In this document: positions 1 to 11,201 of the stretch, in pieces
How positions within the stretch are numbered: the first letter of the stretch is position 1
How the letters are laid out: every line of letters starts with the position of its first letter
Assembly (NCBI GenBank): GCA_026018925.1
Contig: JAKSZU010000029.1
Coordinates: forward strand, 10,515,378-10,579,377
Reading direction: 5' to 3'
Origin: Tupaia tana
Taxonomy: Eukaryota; Chordata; Mammalia; Scandentia; Tupaiidae
DNA length: 64,000 bases
The notes under the pieces: model-generated
Database searches by the model: none
What the model was told of the DNA's origin: nothing
Seen by the model: the letters and a program-made list of their open reading frames with translations, nothing else
Program-made: the position numbers and the translations under genes

Positions 1-2425
1 ATCTTTTTATTTCAGTCTTAATCTCTTCAGTAGTCATGAAGTCATTCAGAAGTAGGTTATTTAGTTTTCATGTGCTTGTGTATTTTTGAGAATTTTTCCT
101 TAAATTAATATCAAGTTTAATTACATCATGTCAGAGAAGATGCTGGATATAATTTCTCTTTGAATCTATAAATGCTTGTTTTGTGCCCTGATCATGAGGT
201 CAATGTTTGAAAAGGTACCATGCGAAGGTGAGAAAATGTGTATTTTGTGGAATTTTGGGGAGGAAAGTTCTATAGATGTCTATGAAGTCCATCTAATTTG
301 TGGTATTATTTAGGTCCTGTATCTCTTTACTTACTTTTTGTCTAATTGATCTATCTAAAGGAGATAGTGGGGTGTTGAGATCTCCAACAATTATTGTGTT
401 ACAGTCTATCTCTCCTTTTAGATCTAGCAGTCTTTCCTTTACATATTTGGGTGCTCCTGAATTGGATGTATAGATATTTATAAGCATTATATTCTTCTTG
501 ATTAATTAACCCTTTTACTATTATATAATTCCCTTCTTTGTCTCTTCTTAAAGTTTTTGGTTCTTGTCTAAAATCAGTATAGTGACTCCCATTATTTTTT
601 GTTTTCTATTTGCATAGAATACTGTTTTCCAGCCTTTTACTTTAGTTTATGTATGTCTTTATTCATGAAATGGGTTTCTTATAGGCAGCAGATGGAGGGT
701 TTCTGATTTTTAATCCATTCAGCCAGTCCATGTCTCTTGATCAGGGAATTTAATTCATTAACATTCAATGTTATTATCAATATGCCCCTACCATTAAGTT
801 GGCCATATTCTTGGTTGTTTTTTGTTCTCTTATTTCTGTCTATCTTTAGTTTTCTTGGTATAGTACTCCTTTCAGAATTTCTTAGAGAGCTGGTCTGAAG
901 TTGGTAAATTCTTTCAGGTTTTGTTTATCTGAGAACATTTTTATCTATCTTTTTCCTCAGATGAAGGATAACCTTGATGGGTATAGGAATCTCTGTTGAA
1001 ATTGATTTTCATTTAATATTTGAATACGTTCCCTCATTTTTTCCTTGCTTGCTTTGTTTTTTATGAGAGGTCCAGTGTTAGCCTGATAAGATAACTTTGT
1101 AAGTGACTTGATGTTTCTCTCTTGCCAGTTTTAGTATCTTGTCTTTGTCTGAGGTTTTGGCCAATCTTGCTATGATGTTTTGTGTAAAGGATCTTCTTGG
1201 ATTGATTCTATTTGAGTTTTTTTTATTATTATTTATTTCTTGGGTCTGAATGTTTGAGTTCTTTTGTATACTTTGAAAGTTTTCTTTCAGGGAACCAGCA
1301 GTTAGTGTAATGGCTATCTCGCTGGACTCCCACGTAGTTGACCGTGGTTCACATCCCGGACCCGGTGGCTTAAATCTCACACCGGGCACGTGTGCGTGCG
1401 TGCCCAAGATCCCGAGAGGAGAACGGAGGAGAAGGGATTGTGGCATGGCCATCCCCCCTGGGGGGTGATTTCTCGCTTTCTGTCTCTCTGTCTGGCGAGC
1501 GCATGCGCCCTATAGCAAAAACCTCTCCAAAAAATAAAAGGAAGTTTTCTTTCAGAATTTAGTGGAATAGATTATCAATGCCCTTAGTTTTTTTCACCTT
1601 CTGGGATACCAATTATTTGGATGTTTGGGCACTTAATGGTATGTATTATTTCTTGTATATTGCCCTCAGTTTTCTTGGTTATTTTTTCAGTAATTTTTTT
1701 TATCATTTTTTCTAGGTCAGAGGTTTTGTCTTCTACCTCTGAGATTCAGTCTTCTGCATGATCTAATCTGCTTTTAATACTTTCAGGGGATGCTTTTATT
1801 TCCTGTATTACAGCCTTCATATCTAAAGAGTTCTGTTTGATTCATTTTTATGGTGTCTAATTCTTCTTTCATATAGTGGAAGGATTACTTCATATCTTAG
1901 ATTTCAATGTCTTTTTCTCCTTGCATCTCATTAAGTTTTGTCACCATAAACAGTCTAAATTCTTTTTCTGACGTTTCTGTAATAGCCTCTAATTTTTTCC
2001 ATACTAAGAGACAAGTTACAGTGTGCCCTTGCTAGATATGTATTACTTGGTTCTCTCGATCTTGAGGCTCTTGCATTTTTAGTCATTTGGTAATGTTTTC
2101 ACTTATGGCTAATTTGTTGGAGAATGATTCTGTAACTGTGAGCTCATGTGTTTCCCTTTACTGTGAAAGAATTCTGTGCTAATTTCTCCCTTCCAAAGTG
2201 GTAACCAGAGGAGTTTTGAGATCAGATTTATGAAAATGAGTTTCTCTCTTTTTACAACCAGTTCAGTGGTGGTGGTGGTGAGGGGTGAAGTGTCCTCTGT
2301 GTCTCACAGTCTTCAGATGTTTTGCTACTATGCACCTAGAGCTGTCTGGACAGTGGGTGAGGGCCAAGCAGCAAAATAAGAAAGTAAGGCAAAAGAAAAA
2401 GAAAGCAGAAAGCAAATGTAGGGGA
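1..2425 (-). mobile_element. LINE-1 fragment, minus strand (ORF2 endonuclease start, ORF1, 5' region), inactive
   Basis: Read on the minus strand, about 293-487 encodes the L1 ORF2 endonuclease stretch containing IIVGDLNTPLS and LDRSIRQKVSKE. About 1085-1210 encodes the C-terminal part of ORF1 (motifs SFTQNIIARLAKTSD and REKHQVTYK). The ORF1 coiled-coil part follows up to about 2160, and 2160-2425 looks like its 5' region. The element is broken by stops and by a SINE at 1291-1541. Its 3' part lies left of the window. L1 supplies the reverse transcriptase that mobilises the SINEs here, but this copy cannot. The 5' boundary is approximate. Confidence 0.85.
1291..1541 (+). mobile_element. Young tRNA-derived SINE, full length, inside L1 ORF1
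   Basis: This serves as the reference copy. A tRNA-like head of about 75 bp (A box near TAGTGTAATGG, B box near GGTTCACATCC) is followed by a body with AGAGGAGAACGGAGGAGAAGG, a GC-rich CCCCCCTGGGGGG palindrome, a CTCTCTGTCT stretch, GCGCCCTATAGCAAAAACC and a short A tail. Direct repeats AAGTTTTCTTTCAG at 1277-1290 and 1542-1555 are a clear target-site duplication, showing L1-type insertion. Confidence 0.93.
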
Positions 2426-2426
2426 T

Positions 2427-2705
2427 GGGACCAGCAATTGGCGCAATGGCTACGTCGCTGGACTCCCATGTAGTCGACTGCAGTTCGAGTCCCAGACCCA
2501 GTGGCTTAAACTCATGCCAGGTGCATGTGAGTGCATGCCCAAGATCCCAAAAGGAGAATGGAGGAGAAGGGATTGCGGCATGGCCATCCCCTCCCTCCCC
2601 CCCCCCCCCCCCCCCCCGGTGGTGATTTCTCGCTTTCTGTCTCTCTGTCTCTCTCTGTCTTTCTGGTGAGCGCATATGCCCTATAGCAAAAACCCCTCCA
2701 AAAAA
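2427..2705 (+). mobile_element. Young tRNA-derived SINE with expanded poly-C and A/G-rich tail
   Basis: Full-length copy starting GGGACCAGCAATTGGCG. The C run before the GGTGGTGATTTC segment has grown to about 35 C at 2583-2618. The tail drifts into an A/G-rich stretch reaching about 2815. AAATGTAGGGG before and AAATATAGGGG after may be the target-site duplication. Confidence 0.9.
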
Positions 2706-2879
2706 AAAGAAAAGAAAAAGAAAGAAAGAAAATATAGGGGGAAAAAAGCTAGGAAAAGAGAAAAAAAAAAGAAAATAACAAAAAAAGGAGACAACATCGC
2801 AAAAAAAGTTAAATTAAAAATGAAGTATTTTATACTACATGGGGGAAGGAGAGAAAAATTAGCAAGAGAAAGGTGCAGC

Positions 2880-3112
2880 GGTTAAAAAAAAATACAATTT
2901 AAGTATTTCACCTTTTTAAATTTTCTGGCCTATTTGATATCTAGACAGTTTTTCCATTTGTCCACTTTTATGTTTCTATAAATTGATCCAAACTTGTGGT
3001 TCAGAAATAACATGGAAAATTCCATTTTTTTGTGGAGTGGCATGGATTTCTGAAGAATATTTTTCTCAAATGACATACTAATTTTTTCCCTTCTTTTAAA
3101 AAATAGCCAAGT
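2880..3112. other. Unique-like DNA, diverged copy of the OR 3' flank
   Basis: No coding or repeat signature. By eye it aligns with 18750-18990, just downstream of the OR7 gene: shared stretches around GATATC, GGTTGATC/AATTGATCC, TCAGAAATA and the AT-rich part that follows. It would be the left end of an old tandem duplication. Confidence 0.4.
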
Positions 3113-3114
3113 GC

Positions 3115-3385
3115 ATGCCAGCACGTGGCAAAGTGGTTAAGGCACTGGACTCTCACATGATTGACCACAGTTCGAGTCCTGGACCAGGTGACTTGAAACT
3201 CACACTAGATATGTGTGCGTGCATGTCCAAAATCCTGAGAGAATGGTGGAGAAGGGGTTGTGGCATGGCCAGACCCCCTGGGGAGGTAACTTTTTACTTT
3301 CTTGTCTCTGTGTCTCGGTATCTCTGACAAGTACACATGCCCTATAACAAAGATCTCTGAAAAACAAAACAAAACAAAAACAGGC
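3115..3385 (+). mobile_element. Older tRNA-derived SINE
   Basis: The head reads GGCAAAGTGGTTAAGGCACTGG with B box GTTCGAGTCC. The body has the same order as the young family but is diverged, ending in CCCTATAACAAAGATC and an AAAAC-rich tail. Confidence 0.85.
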
Positions 3386-3390
3386 TAGGA

Positions 3391-3393
3391 TTG

Positions 3394-3457
<64 letters not shown>

Positions 3458-3486
3458 TTTTTTCTTTCTTCTTTCTTTCTTTCTTT
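3391..3486. repeat. (CTTT)n microsatellite
   Basis: Near-perfect CTTT repeats of about 85 bp, then a T-rich link. It abuts the 3' end of the minus-strand SINE at 3487-3740 and probably grew from that element's A-rich tail. Confidence 0.95.
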
Positions 3487-3740
3487 TTGGAGAGGTTTTT
3501 GCTACAGGGAGTGTGCGCTCGCCAGAAAGACAGAGAGAGACAGAGAGATAGAAAGCGAGAAATCACCCCCTAGGGGGGATGGCCACGCTACAATCCCTTC
3601 TCCTCCATTCTTCTCTCAGGATCTTGGGCATGCATGCACACGCGCCCGGCGTGAGTTTACATCACCAAGTCCAGAACTTGAACCACGGTTGGCTACATGG
3701 GAGTCCAGCTACATAGCCATTATGCTAACTGCTGGTCCTG
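3487..3740 (-). mobile_element. Young tRNA-derived SINE
   Basis: Reverse complement of the reference copy, from GGAGAGGTTTTTGCTACAGG to AACTGCTGGTCC. The tail side is the CTTT microsatellite. Confidence 0.92.
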
Positions 3741-4415
3741 GGTTGTATTTCTTTAATGGAAAAAAAGTACATGACAACTAAGGTCATTTATATAATTTTA
3801 TTGTAAAGTAAGCTCTGAGACTATAGCCTTTCAGTTTTGTATGCCATCAATTCTTTGTACATCTCTACTTAAAATATTCTTCCTGACCAAGTACAGTTTA
3901 ACACGACAATTTATTTTGTAGCTTGCCATTGGGATTTATTCTCTCATCTTTCTGGTCTTATTCTTACTCAGGTGAATCTCCATTGTGCCTATCATAGTCA
4001 GTGGCAAAAAAAAATGATTACAATCAATATGTCTCCAAATGGAGTCTACATGAAAAGACAAATTTGAATAAATAGTTTGCCTTTGTATGGCCTGAGTCAT
4101 AGATTAACTAATATATTATTCAGTAAAATGTGATCTATATATCATGTTACTATGCAAGTTATTTGTTTTTCAGCCTATATATCTACTCATTAAAGCATAG
4201 AAGATTGATGTTCATGCATATGAAGGATTAATCCTTGGAGTGAAGTTTCCTTGTATTATGTTTTATTGTTGAATGATCTTTCTGTTTCTGCTTAAAATTC
4301 CCAGTGCTACCTACATCCATGGCTACTTCCATGGTTCTAAATGAAATATCTACTCTTGTTCTAAATTTTGTTATTACTATCAAAGAGGCAGTGAAAAATT
4401 AATATCAGTTTTATC
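3741..4415. other. Unique-like DNA, diverged copy of 19035-20360
   Basis: No gene seen. Several stretches recur downstream of the OR7 gene in the same order: TTTATATAATTTTAT; TTTTGTAGCTTGCCATTGGG matching TTTATAACTTGCCATGGG; AAATTTGAATAAATAGTTT matching AAATTTGAATAAATGGTTT; TTTCTGCTTAAAATT matching TTTCTGCTTGAAAATT. This supports a tandem duplication. Confidence 0.5.
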
Positions 4416-4681
4416 TTTTTTTTTTTTTTTTGAGAGGTTTTTGCTATAGGGCATGTGTGCTCTCCAGAAAGTCAGAGAGAGACAGAGAGACAGAAAGCAA
4501 GAAATCATCCCCCAGGGAGATGGCCACGTTGCAATCCCTTCTCTTCCATTCTCCTCTCGGGATCTTGGGCACACATGCACACGCGCTCAGCGTGAGTTTA
4601 AGCTGCCAGGTCTGAGACTCAAACCACAGTCGACTATATGAGAGTCCAATGACATAGCCATTACACTAACTGCTTGGTCCC
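4416..4681 (-). mobile_element. Young tRNA-derived SINE
   Basis: Poly-T then GAGAGGTTTTTGCTATAGGG through to AACTGCTTGGTCCC. Full length on the minus strand, with one extra base in the head. Confidence 0.92.
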
Positions 4682-4795
4682 AGTATCATCTCTTTTTAAA
4701 TCTTCTTGATGCTCAGAAATCTTTTTGATCTTCATAATAACACGGAGGCACCAATATTTACAATAGATGAGGTATTTATAAAAAATTTGGCATCG

Positions 4796-4873
4796 GGTAT
4801 GTGTGTATATATACACATACATATATATACATATACACACATATATATACACACACACACATACACATACAGA
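4796..4873. repeat. TA/CA-rich microsatellite
   Basis: Alternating TATATACACATAC units with long CA stretches; imperfect purine-pyrimidine alternation over about 78 bp. Confidence 0.9.
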
Positions 4874-5025
4874 CAGAGATACATATTTATACAACTCAAT
4901 AGGAAACAGGCTGTATATCTGAACAGCAGTATTAGAGTGCAGAGTTTGAGATTGGATTATAAATGTTTTTCAAAGCATGATGTTTAGGAAAGGAGCAGAC
5001 ATCTAGCTTTCAAAACCTGAAGGTT

Positions 5026-5302
5026 GGGAACCAGCAGTTAGCGTAATGGCTATGTCGCTGGACTCCCACGCAGTCGACCGCGGTTCACGTCCCGGACCCG
5101 GTGGCTTAAAACTCACGCTGGGCACGTGTGCGTATGTGCCCAAGATCCCAAGAAGAGAATGTAGGAGCAGGGATTGCGGCGTGACCATCCCCCCTGGGGG
5201 GTGATTTCTCGCTTTCTGTCTCTATGTCTCTCTCTGTCTGTTTGGCGAGCGCACGCGCCCTATAGGGAAAAACCTCTCAAAAAAAAAAAAAAAAAAAAAA
5301 AA
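5026..5302 (+). mobile_element. Young tRNA-derived SINE, little diverged
   Basis: GGGAACCAGCAGTTAGCG head with an intact GGTTCACGTCCCGG box region, full body, and an A tail of about 23 at 5280-5302. Many CpGs survive, suggesting recent insertion. Confidence 0.94.
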
Positions 5303-5990
5303 CTGAATGTTTTCTCAGGACTGAAATAAAAACTGGAACTGCCACAGAGGAATGAAGGGAAGCCTCTCCTGTTGTAAATGTTCATCTGTTTGAAGTCCAG
5401 TATCCCTGAGACAAGAACCACTGCAATAAGAAGGAAGTGAAAAGCTTCTCCCCCCAAAAGATTGCTGCTTAATTATGTCAACTACCTAATGCTTGGCAGC
5501 ACCAAGATGTTCCAGTAATGGCTCATCGTAAATCTAACATTCTCCAACTTCATGAAATAGCCTTGTCTCCCATTGAATTTCTTTCTCTTCCTTTCTCAGG
5601 CTTCTGCTCTTTGTCTTTCTTTAAGTATGCACTTTGCTTCAGTTGCTGCATCAATGTCTCTGATTTTTAAATGAAAAGTGACATCCTTCCAAAGGCTGTG
5701 TGACTCATTCTCATATTTCAATTTCCTTTCTTCTTAATTAGAGGCAACTTCATAGTATCTACAAAGATTGTATTTTCCTCTGTTGCATATTTTGCATACG
5801 TGACACCATTGCATTCCCCTTCAGTTGAGCAGAAAAACTTCTTGTCATTTGGAGAAAAAATGTCATTAGGAGAATGACAACGATAATTGTCAATGATAAT
5901 TCTGTGCTTCTTGCCTCTATAGGGAAGTTTAGGGTGGAAGATGATATTTGCACGATAGCCCATTTTGGGACAATTAATATGGCATTCTTT
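5303..5990. other. No gene recognised
   Basis: AT-moderate unique-like DNA. Open frames on the minus strand between 5718 and 5990 run into SINE sequence and show no family motif I recognise. Nothing here can be supported as coding. Confidence 0.4.
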
Positions 5991-5993
5991 TGA

Positions 5994-6258
5994 TTTTTTT
6001 TTCCTTTTTTTTTGAGAGGATTTTTCTATACGGTGCATGTGCTCCCCAGAAAGACATAGACAGGGAGACAGAAGATGAGAAATCACCCCCCAGGGGAGAT
6101 AGCCACGCTGCAATCCCTTCTCCTTCATTCTCCTCTTGGGATCTTGGGCACGCATGCACACACACCCGGCATGAGTTTAAGCCACCGGCTCCAGGACTCG
6201 AACCACGGTCGACTACGTGAGAGTCCAGCAACATAGCCATTACACTAACTGCTGGTCC
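5994..6258 (-). mobile_element. Young tRNA-derived SINE
   Basis: Runs from the T-rich tail complement and GAGAGGATTTTTCTATACGG to AACTGCTGGTCCC. It is immediately followed by a second minus-strand copy. Confidence 0.92.
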
Positions 6259-6269
6259 CCTGCATCCTT

Positions 6270-6530
6270 CTTTTTCTTTTGGAGATGTTTTTGCTATAGG
6301 GTGCGTGCGCTCGCCAGACAGACAGAGAGAGAGACAGAGAGATAGAAAGCGAGAAATCACCCCCCAGGGGGGATGGCCATGCCGCAATCCCTTCTCCTCC
6401 ATTGTCCTCTCGAGATCTTGGGCACGCACGCACACGTGCCCGGCGTTTCAAGCCACCGGGTCCGGGACGCGAACCGAGGTCGACTACGTGGGAGTCCAGT
6501 GACATTGCCATTACGCTAACTGCTGGTCCC
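6270..6530 (-). mobile_element. Young tRNA-derived SINE, next to another copy
   Basis: TTTTGGAGATGTTTTTGCTATAGGG to AACTGCTGGTCCC. The sequence CCTGCATCCTTCTT occurs on both sides (about 6256-6269 and 6532-6545), so this copy was inserted just beyond the head of its neighbour. Confidence 0.93.
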
Positions 6531-6554
6531 CCCTGCATCCTTCTTATATCACGT

Positions 6555-6695
6555 CTTGTGTGTGATCCCAAGAGGAACATGGAGAAGAATGAAAGAGAAG
6601 GGATTGTGGGGTGGACATTCCCCCTGGGGGTGATTTCTCACTTTTCCTCTTTCTCTCTCCAGTAAGCACAAGCACCTCATGATTAAAAAACTGAA
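6555..6695 (+). mobile_element. 5'-truncated SINE remnant
   Basis: Only the body and 3' end of the family remain: GATCCCAAGAGGAACATGGAGAAG, CCCCTGGGGGTGATTTCTCACTTT, then CTCTCTCCAGTAAGCACAAGCACC. It has no tRNA-like head and is diverged. Confidence 0.75.
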
Positions 6696-6801
6696 AACAA
6701 AACAAAACAAACAAACAAACAAAAACATTATATAGCCAAGGTAGTAGTAACTATCCATGGTTTTATAGCAAATGAGCACAGTTCTCTTCCTTGATGAAGA
6801 G

Positions 6802-6805
<4 letters not shown>

Positions 6806-6855
<50 letters not shown>
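6806..6855. repeat. Homopolymer T run of about 50
   Basis: Uninterrupted T run with no SINE or L1 body on either side. The flanks (TTGATGAAGAGGAAA before, ATAATATCAGGAGCTGTGT after) resemble contiguous sequence near 29850-29900 (TTGTTGAAGAGGAGAA ... GAGATATTAAGGGTTGTGT), so the run looks inserted. Confidence 0.9.
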
Positions 6856-6860
<5 letters not shown>

Positions 6861-7530
6861 ATCAGGAGCTGTGTCCCATCCGCCTGTCAATGCTTTGAAG
6901 TTCCAAGGGACATAGAGAAAGACAGCACCTCAGACTGTAAAGAAAATTTAAATTTGGGGTTGGGCTAAAGTTCTAGTGAGTTTAGGCCCTCTAGAGGCAG
7001 GCAAGTTAAAGGAAGAGTAATAAAAATTGAATTTACCTGACTTCTAACTTGATCTCTTGGGAATAGAGAGCAATCAGGAAAATTTTCCTTTCTCTTCAGA
7101 CCAATGTCCCACAGGAAAATCTGGAGGCTTGGGAGTTGGAGTCACAAGAGGGAAATTTGCCAAATGAGCAGATATAGAGAGCTGTAAATATCTCCCCTTC
7201 TGTTGTCACCTAAGTGTGTACAACCTAGTGCAAGAGTGGACATGGCTTTTGTTTCCCTTTGTTGCTGTTGTTTGTCTTAAATGTACCTACAAAACTAATG
7301 CTTCATTTCTTTCCTCTGTCTTGTCTGAAGAAGAGCTTCAGTTTGCATCCTCAACTATCTAGGGAGGAATTCACACCCTCATATGGAGAAGATCTTCTCA
7401 GAGACCCCATTCAGGTGAGTCCGAGAGCCTAGTAGTTACTGCAGAAAAGATTAACACAGAGGAAAGCTGAGAATGTTTGTCTGAGGTCACTTCAGAGCCA
7501 CAGCAACCTAATTCAGAGCCAAGAAATCAC
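6856..7530. other. Unique-like DNA, diverged copy of about 29850-30360
   Basis: No gene recognised. The stretch AGAGCTGTAAATATCTCCCCTTCTGTTGTC at 7160-7210 recurs as GGAGCTGTAAATAATTCTTCTGCTGTTGTC near 30194, and both are followed by similar TGTG(T/C)A..., GACATG and CTAATGCTT motifs. Confidence 0.45.
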
Positions 7531-7562
7531 TATGTTTGCTCAGGTGACTAATAAATGTGTAA

Positions 7563-7635
7563 ATGTATATATTCATATAATATACATACTATGCATACAT
7601 ATATATACACATATATATATGTATATATATATAAA
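7563..7635. repeat. AT/AC-rich simple repeat
   Basis: ATACATACTATGCATACATATATATACAC followed by (TA)n; low-complexity alternating purine-pyrimidine. Confidence 0.8.
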
Positions 7636-7785
7636 ATTCTCTAATTTTAATAAAGCAAAAATGATAGAACATGGCTTGTTTAATAGGGAACTTCATATTC
7701 TTTCTAAGTCTATATTTTGGAGTTAGACTGCTTTGATTTTATTGCAAATCAGTTTTGCAAGTTTTCTATGTTAAGAAGTGGGATT

Positions 7786-8056
7786 AGGACCAGCAGTTAG
7801 AGTAATGGCTGTGTTGCTGAACTCCCATGTTGTCGACTGTGGTTTGAGTCCCAGACCTGGTGGCTTAAACTCACACCAGGCGCATGCGTATGTGTGCCCA
7901 AGATCCCGAGAGGAGAATGGAGGACAAGGGATTGCGGCGTGGCCATGCCCCCTGGAGGGGGTGATTTCTCGCTTTCTATCTCTCTGTCTCTTTCTGTCTT
8001 TCTGGTGAGCACATGCGCCCTATAGCAAAAACCTCTAAAAAAAAAATAACAAAAAA
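7786..8056 (+). mobile_element. Young tRNA-derived SINE
   Basis: AGGACCAGCAGTTAGAGTAATGG head with GGTTTGAGTCC box, full body, AAAATAAC-type tail. AAGTGGGAT flanks both ends as target-site duplication. Confidence 0.92.
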
Positions 8057-8438
8057 ATAAGTGGGATCATTTTATTTAATTCTAAGGAAGAAGTGGAGCT
8101 TTTCACTAAGTTCACTGTTTCTTAATTAGTTATCTTATACATGTGCAGATATTGTGAGAGGAGATATATGAAAGTTTATGAATTTTATGTGGTCATATAT
8201 ATTCATCAGTCCTATTGCATACCCATCCCCTTCATTGCTTTTTAAATTTAGAAAGTTCTGTATCATTAGTAGCAAGAAATTGTCTTTTTACATTTTGACA
8301 TATTAATGAAATTTTTTTCTCTTTCTACAATTTTTCCTTTTGTGATTGGATCATTTTTAAAAATAGCAACCATCTACAGAAAGAACATAATTCTTTCATG
8401 TTCAGCGAAAGATCATGTTTATCTTTTTCATTTCAACC
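8057..8438. other. Unique-like DNA, partly matching 37540-37620
   Basis: No gene. TTCATTGCTTTTTAAATTTAGAAAG near 8233 resembles CTCATTGCTTTATAAATGTAGAAAG near 37548, continuing the tandem-duplication series. Confidence 0.4.
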
Positions 8439-8705
8439 TCTTTTTTTTTATTTTGGAGACATTTTTGCTATAGGGCGTGTGCGCTCGCAGAAAGACAGAG
8501 AGATACAGAGAAATAGAAAGCAAGAAATCACTCCCCCCGGGGGGATGGCCATACCGCAATCCTTTCTCCTCCATTCTCCTCTCGGGATCTTGGGCATGCC
8601 CGCACACGTGCTTGGCGTGAGTTTAACCCAGCAGGGCCGGAACTTGAAACACAGTCGACTACATGGTAGTCCAGCGACATAGCCATTACGCTAACTGCTG
8701 GTCCC
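8439..8705 (-). mobile_element. Young tRNA-derived SINE
   Basis: TTTTGGAGACATTTTTGCTATAGGG to AACTGCTGGTCCC, with ATTTCAACCT repeated on both sides. Confidence 0.92.
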
Positions 8706-9327
8706 AATTTCAACCTATTTTTTAAATGGAATGAAATTATATCTTTAGGTACTATTTCTTTCACTTCTCCTTAAAATATACATGTTTTATTATTTTATAT
8801 CCATTTTCGATTTAATCTTGAATTAGAGATTAATGTTTGTGTAGTTAAATTATTACTTCACATTTTTTCTTTGAGAATTTATTTTAGATTTTATATCATT
8901 TTATTTAATATAGTTGCTTTAAATACATTCTATTTACTGGTTATATATTCTCTGTTAGCCATTCTTTTTGTTTAGTAAACTCTTAATTTCTTTAAATTTT
9001 ATTATCTTTTATTATCGTAAATAACAATTTTTAAGTATTTTATTATTTTAAAATAACAACTTTGTGAAACCAGAGTGAACAAAACAGGTGGGGTCTTTGC
9101 TCACTAAATCTCACATTATAATAGAAATGACAGTGTAATGAAGTAAATGAGAATGTGATATAATATCCCAGGGATAATCAATAGCCATATGGACAAATAG
9201 GATAGATTCTCATGACGCATGCAGGACTTTACAGACTCTGGTTTAGGGGACTTTGCATGTTGGATGAGCAACAGAACCAGGACCAAGATATGCCCATGGG
9301 ATTAGTTAGAAAAAGAGAACAAAATTT
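8706..9327. other. AT-rich unique-like DNA
   Basis: No gene or repeat recognised. The part from 9060 resembles 38310-38830: AATCTCACATTATAATAGAAATGACAG against ATCTTGCATTATAATGATAAAGACAG, and GGACTTTGCATGTTGGATGAGCAACAGAACCAGGAC against GGCCTTTGCAGATTAGATGAAGATAGAATCAAGAC. Confidence 0.45.
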
Positions 9328-9588
9328 GGGACCAGCAGTTGGTGTAATGGCTATGTCGCTGGACTCCCACATAGTCGACCACGGTTCGAGTCCTGGACCC
9401 AGTGGCTTAAAACTCACTCTGGGCGCGTGTGTGTGCATGCCCAAGATCACAAGAGGAGAATGGAGGAGAAGAGATTGCGGCATGGCCATCCCCTCTGGGG
9501 GGTGATTTCTTGCTTTCTGTCTCTCTGTCTCTCTCTGTCTGTCTGGCGAGCGCACACGCCCTATAACAAAAAACTCTCCAAAAAAGAA
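9328..9588 (+). mobile_element. Young tRNA-derived SINE
   Basis: GGGACCAGCAGTTGGTG head with GGTTCGAGTCC box. AAAAGAGAACAAAATT stands on both sides (about 9311-9326 and 9589-9604) as target-site duplication. Confidence 0.94.
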
Positions 9589-9604
9589 AAAAGAGAACAA
9601 AATT

Positions 9605-10225
9605 CAAAGCCTAGGAAAACAAAGAAAAGTAAGAAGACATCCTGCTTCTTTCACTATTGAACCCTATAAAAACAAGTGTAGTCACGCAAATATAGAACAG
9701 GCACAGGAACAAATTGTATCTTGGGCCTGATGTGGTTCAGTGATGAAGCAATTAGAACAATGCACGATGGCTTAGTGTGTGGCATTGAGTCTCCAGTCAG
9801 TTCTGCATCAGGCCAGCTGCCTGTTTTCTCAGCAGCCTGGCTTCTCTCCTAGTTCCTTCATTCTTGGTGCTTTTCCCTCATTAGCTAAAACTGGCCTTCT
9901 TTGTACACTACTCTTGCCTTTACTGCAGTGAATTCCAAACTTTTTTGGCTATTTAAGAAAGAGTTTTACAAAGAGTGTCTAAGAAATATGTTTTACACTG
10001 ATTGCCAACATGTGGACACATGTAAACATGCACATGCAATATGAACCCCCAGAAGAGTATGATAACATGCTTTTTTAATTGCCAAAGAGTGCATGTGTCT
10101 GAGAGAGAGAGTGAAAACCCCTCCATACTGTGTGGTCATGCCTTAACCCCTTCTCTTTCATTTCTCCATTCAGTGGGGATTTTGCACACCTATATACCTA
10201 TCTTTCTTTTAAAAATTATTTTATT
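9605..10225. other. No gene recognised
   Basis: Mixed unique-like DNA. The part around 10075-10200 (CCAAAGAGTGCATGTGTCTGAGAGAGAGAG) may be a decayed SINE body but cannot be assigned safely. No coding signal. Confidence 0.35.
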
Positions 10226-10483
10226 GGGCCCAGCAGTTAGCGTAATGGCTATGTCACTGGATTCCCATGTAATCGGCTGCGGTTTGAGTCCCGGACCTGG
10301 CAGCTTAAAAACACACTGGGAGTGTGTGCATGTGTGCCCAAGATCCCGAGAGGAGAATAGAGGAGAAGGGATTGTGGTGTGGGGCCCCCTGGGGGGCGAT
10401 TTTTCGCTTTCTGTCTCTCTGTCTGTCTCTGTCTTTCTGACGAGCACACGCACCCTGTAGCAAAAACCTCTCCAAAAAAAGAA
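10226..10483 (+). mobile_element. Young tRNA-derived SINE
   Basis: GGGCCCAGCAGTTAGCG head with GGTTTGAGTCCCGG box. The body contains a short GGGGCCCCCTGGGGGGCG variant of the GC palindrome. Confidence 0.93.
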
Positions 10484-10534
10484 AAATATATATTTTATTT
10501 AAATTTTTATTTATTATTAGTAATCATATTTTTA

Positions 10535-10672
10535 AAATTTGCTATAGGGCACATACATTCACTGGGGGGTAGGGGAAATGAGAAAGCATACTGCCAGGTT
10601 CAGGACTAGAACCATGGTGGGTCATGTGGGAGTCTGGTGCCTTAAACACCATGCCAGCTACTGGTTCCCAGC
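10535..10672 (-). mobile_element. Old short-type tRNA SINE
   Basis: TTTGCTATAGGGCACATACATTCAC, then a shortened body, AGGACTAGAACCATGGTGG and TAAACACCATGCCAGCTACTGG. It lacks the GGAGAATGGAGGAGAAGG module of the young family. Confidence 0.75.
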
Positions 10673-10934
10673 ATGCTTTTTCAAGCCTCTAGGAACAAAA
10701 TTCAAACACAATTGGCCATGTGCGAGCTGGCTCTTTTAACCAATAGGCTATGGGACTGGCCCATAATGTATGTATGCTTACTATCTACTGTTCACTATGG
10801 TACTTTGTGTTATATCTTTATTGTATTCTATTTTACTCTTATAAACTAATACTCTGTCTCCAATGGATTCTAATCTGAGGATATGAAAACATTCTAATAT
10901 GTCCTTCACATATAATTTACCATTTGCTGATTTT

Positions 10935-11201
10935 TTTTCCTTCTTTTATTTTTATAAGAGGTTTTAGCCATAGGCATGTGCTCACCAGAGTGAGAGAGAG
11001 ACAGAGACAGTGAAAGAAAAAGTGAAAATCACCCCCAGGGGGGCTGGCCATGCCACAATCCCCTCTCCTCCATTCTCTTCCTGGGATCTTGGGCATGCAC
11101 GCTCATGGGTCTGGTATGAGTTTCAAGTTACCTGGAACTCAAATCACAGTCAGTCATGTGGAAGTCCAGCAACATAACTATTATGCCATCTGCTGGCCCC
11201 C
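10935..11201 (-). mobile_element. Older tRNA-derived SINE
   Basis: AGAGGTTTTAGCCATAGGCATG through CACAATCCCCTCTCCTCC to CATCTGCTGGCCCC. Full length but diverged, with gaps in the head. Confidence 0.87.

Noticed and set aside
1078-1452. 124-codon minus-strand frame
   Set aside because: A chance fusion of SINE sequence with L1 ORF1 (ending REKHQVTYK). Not a gene.
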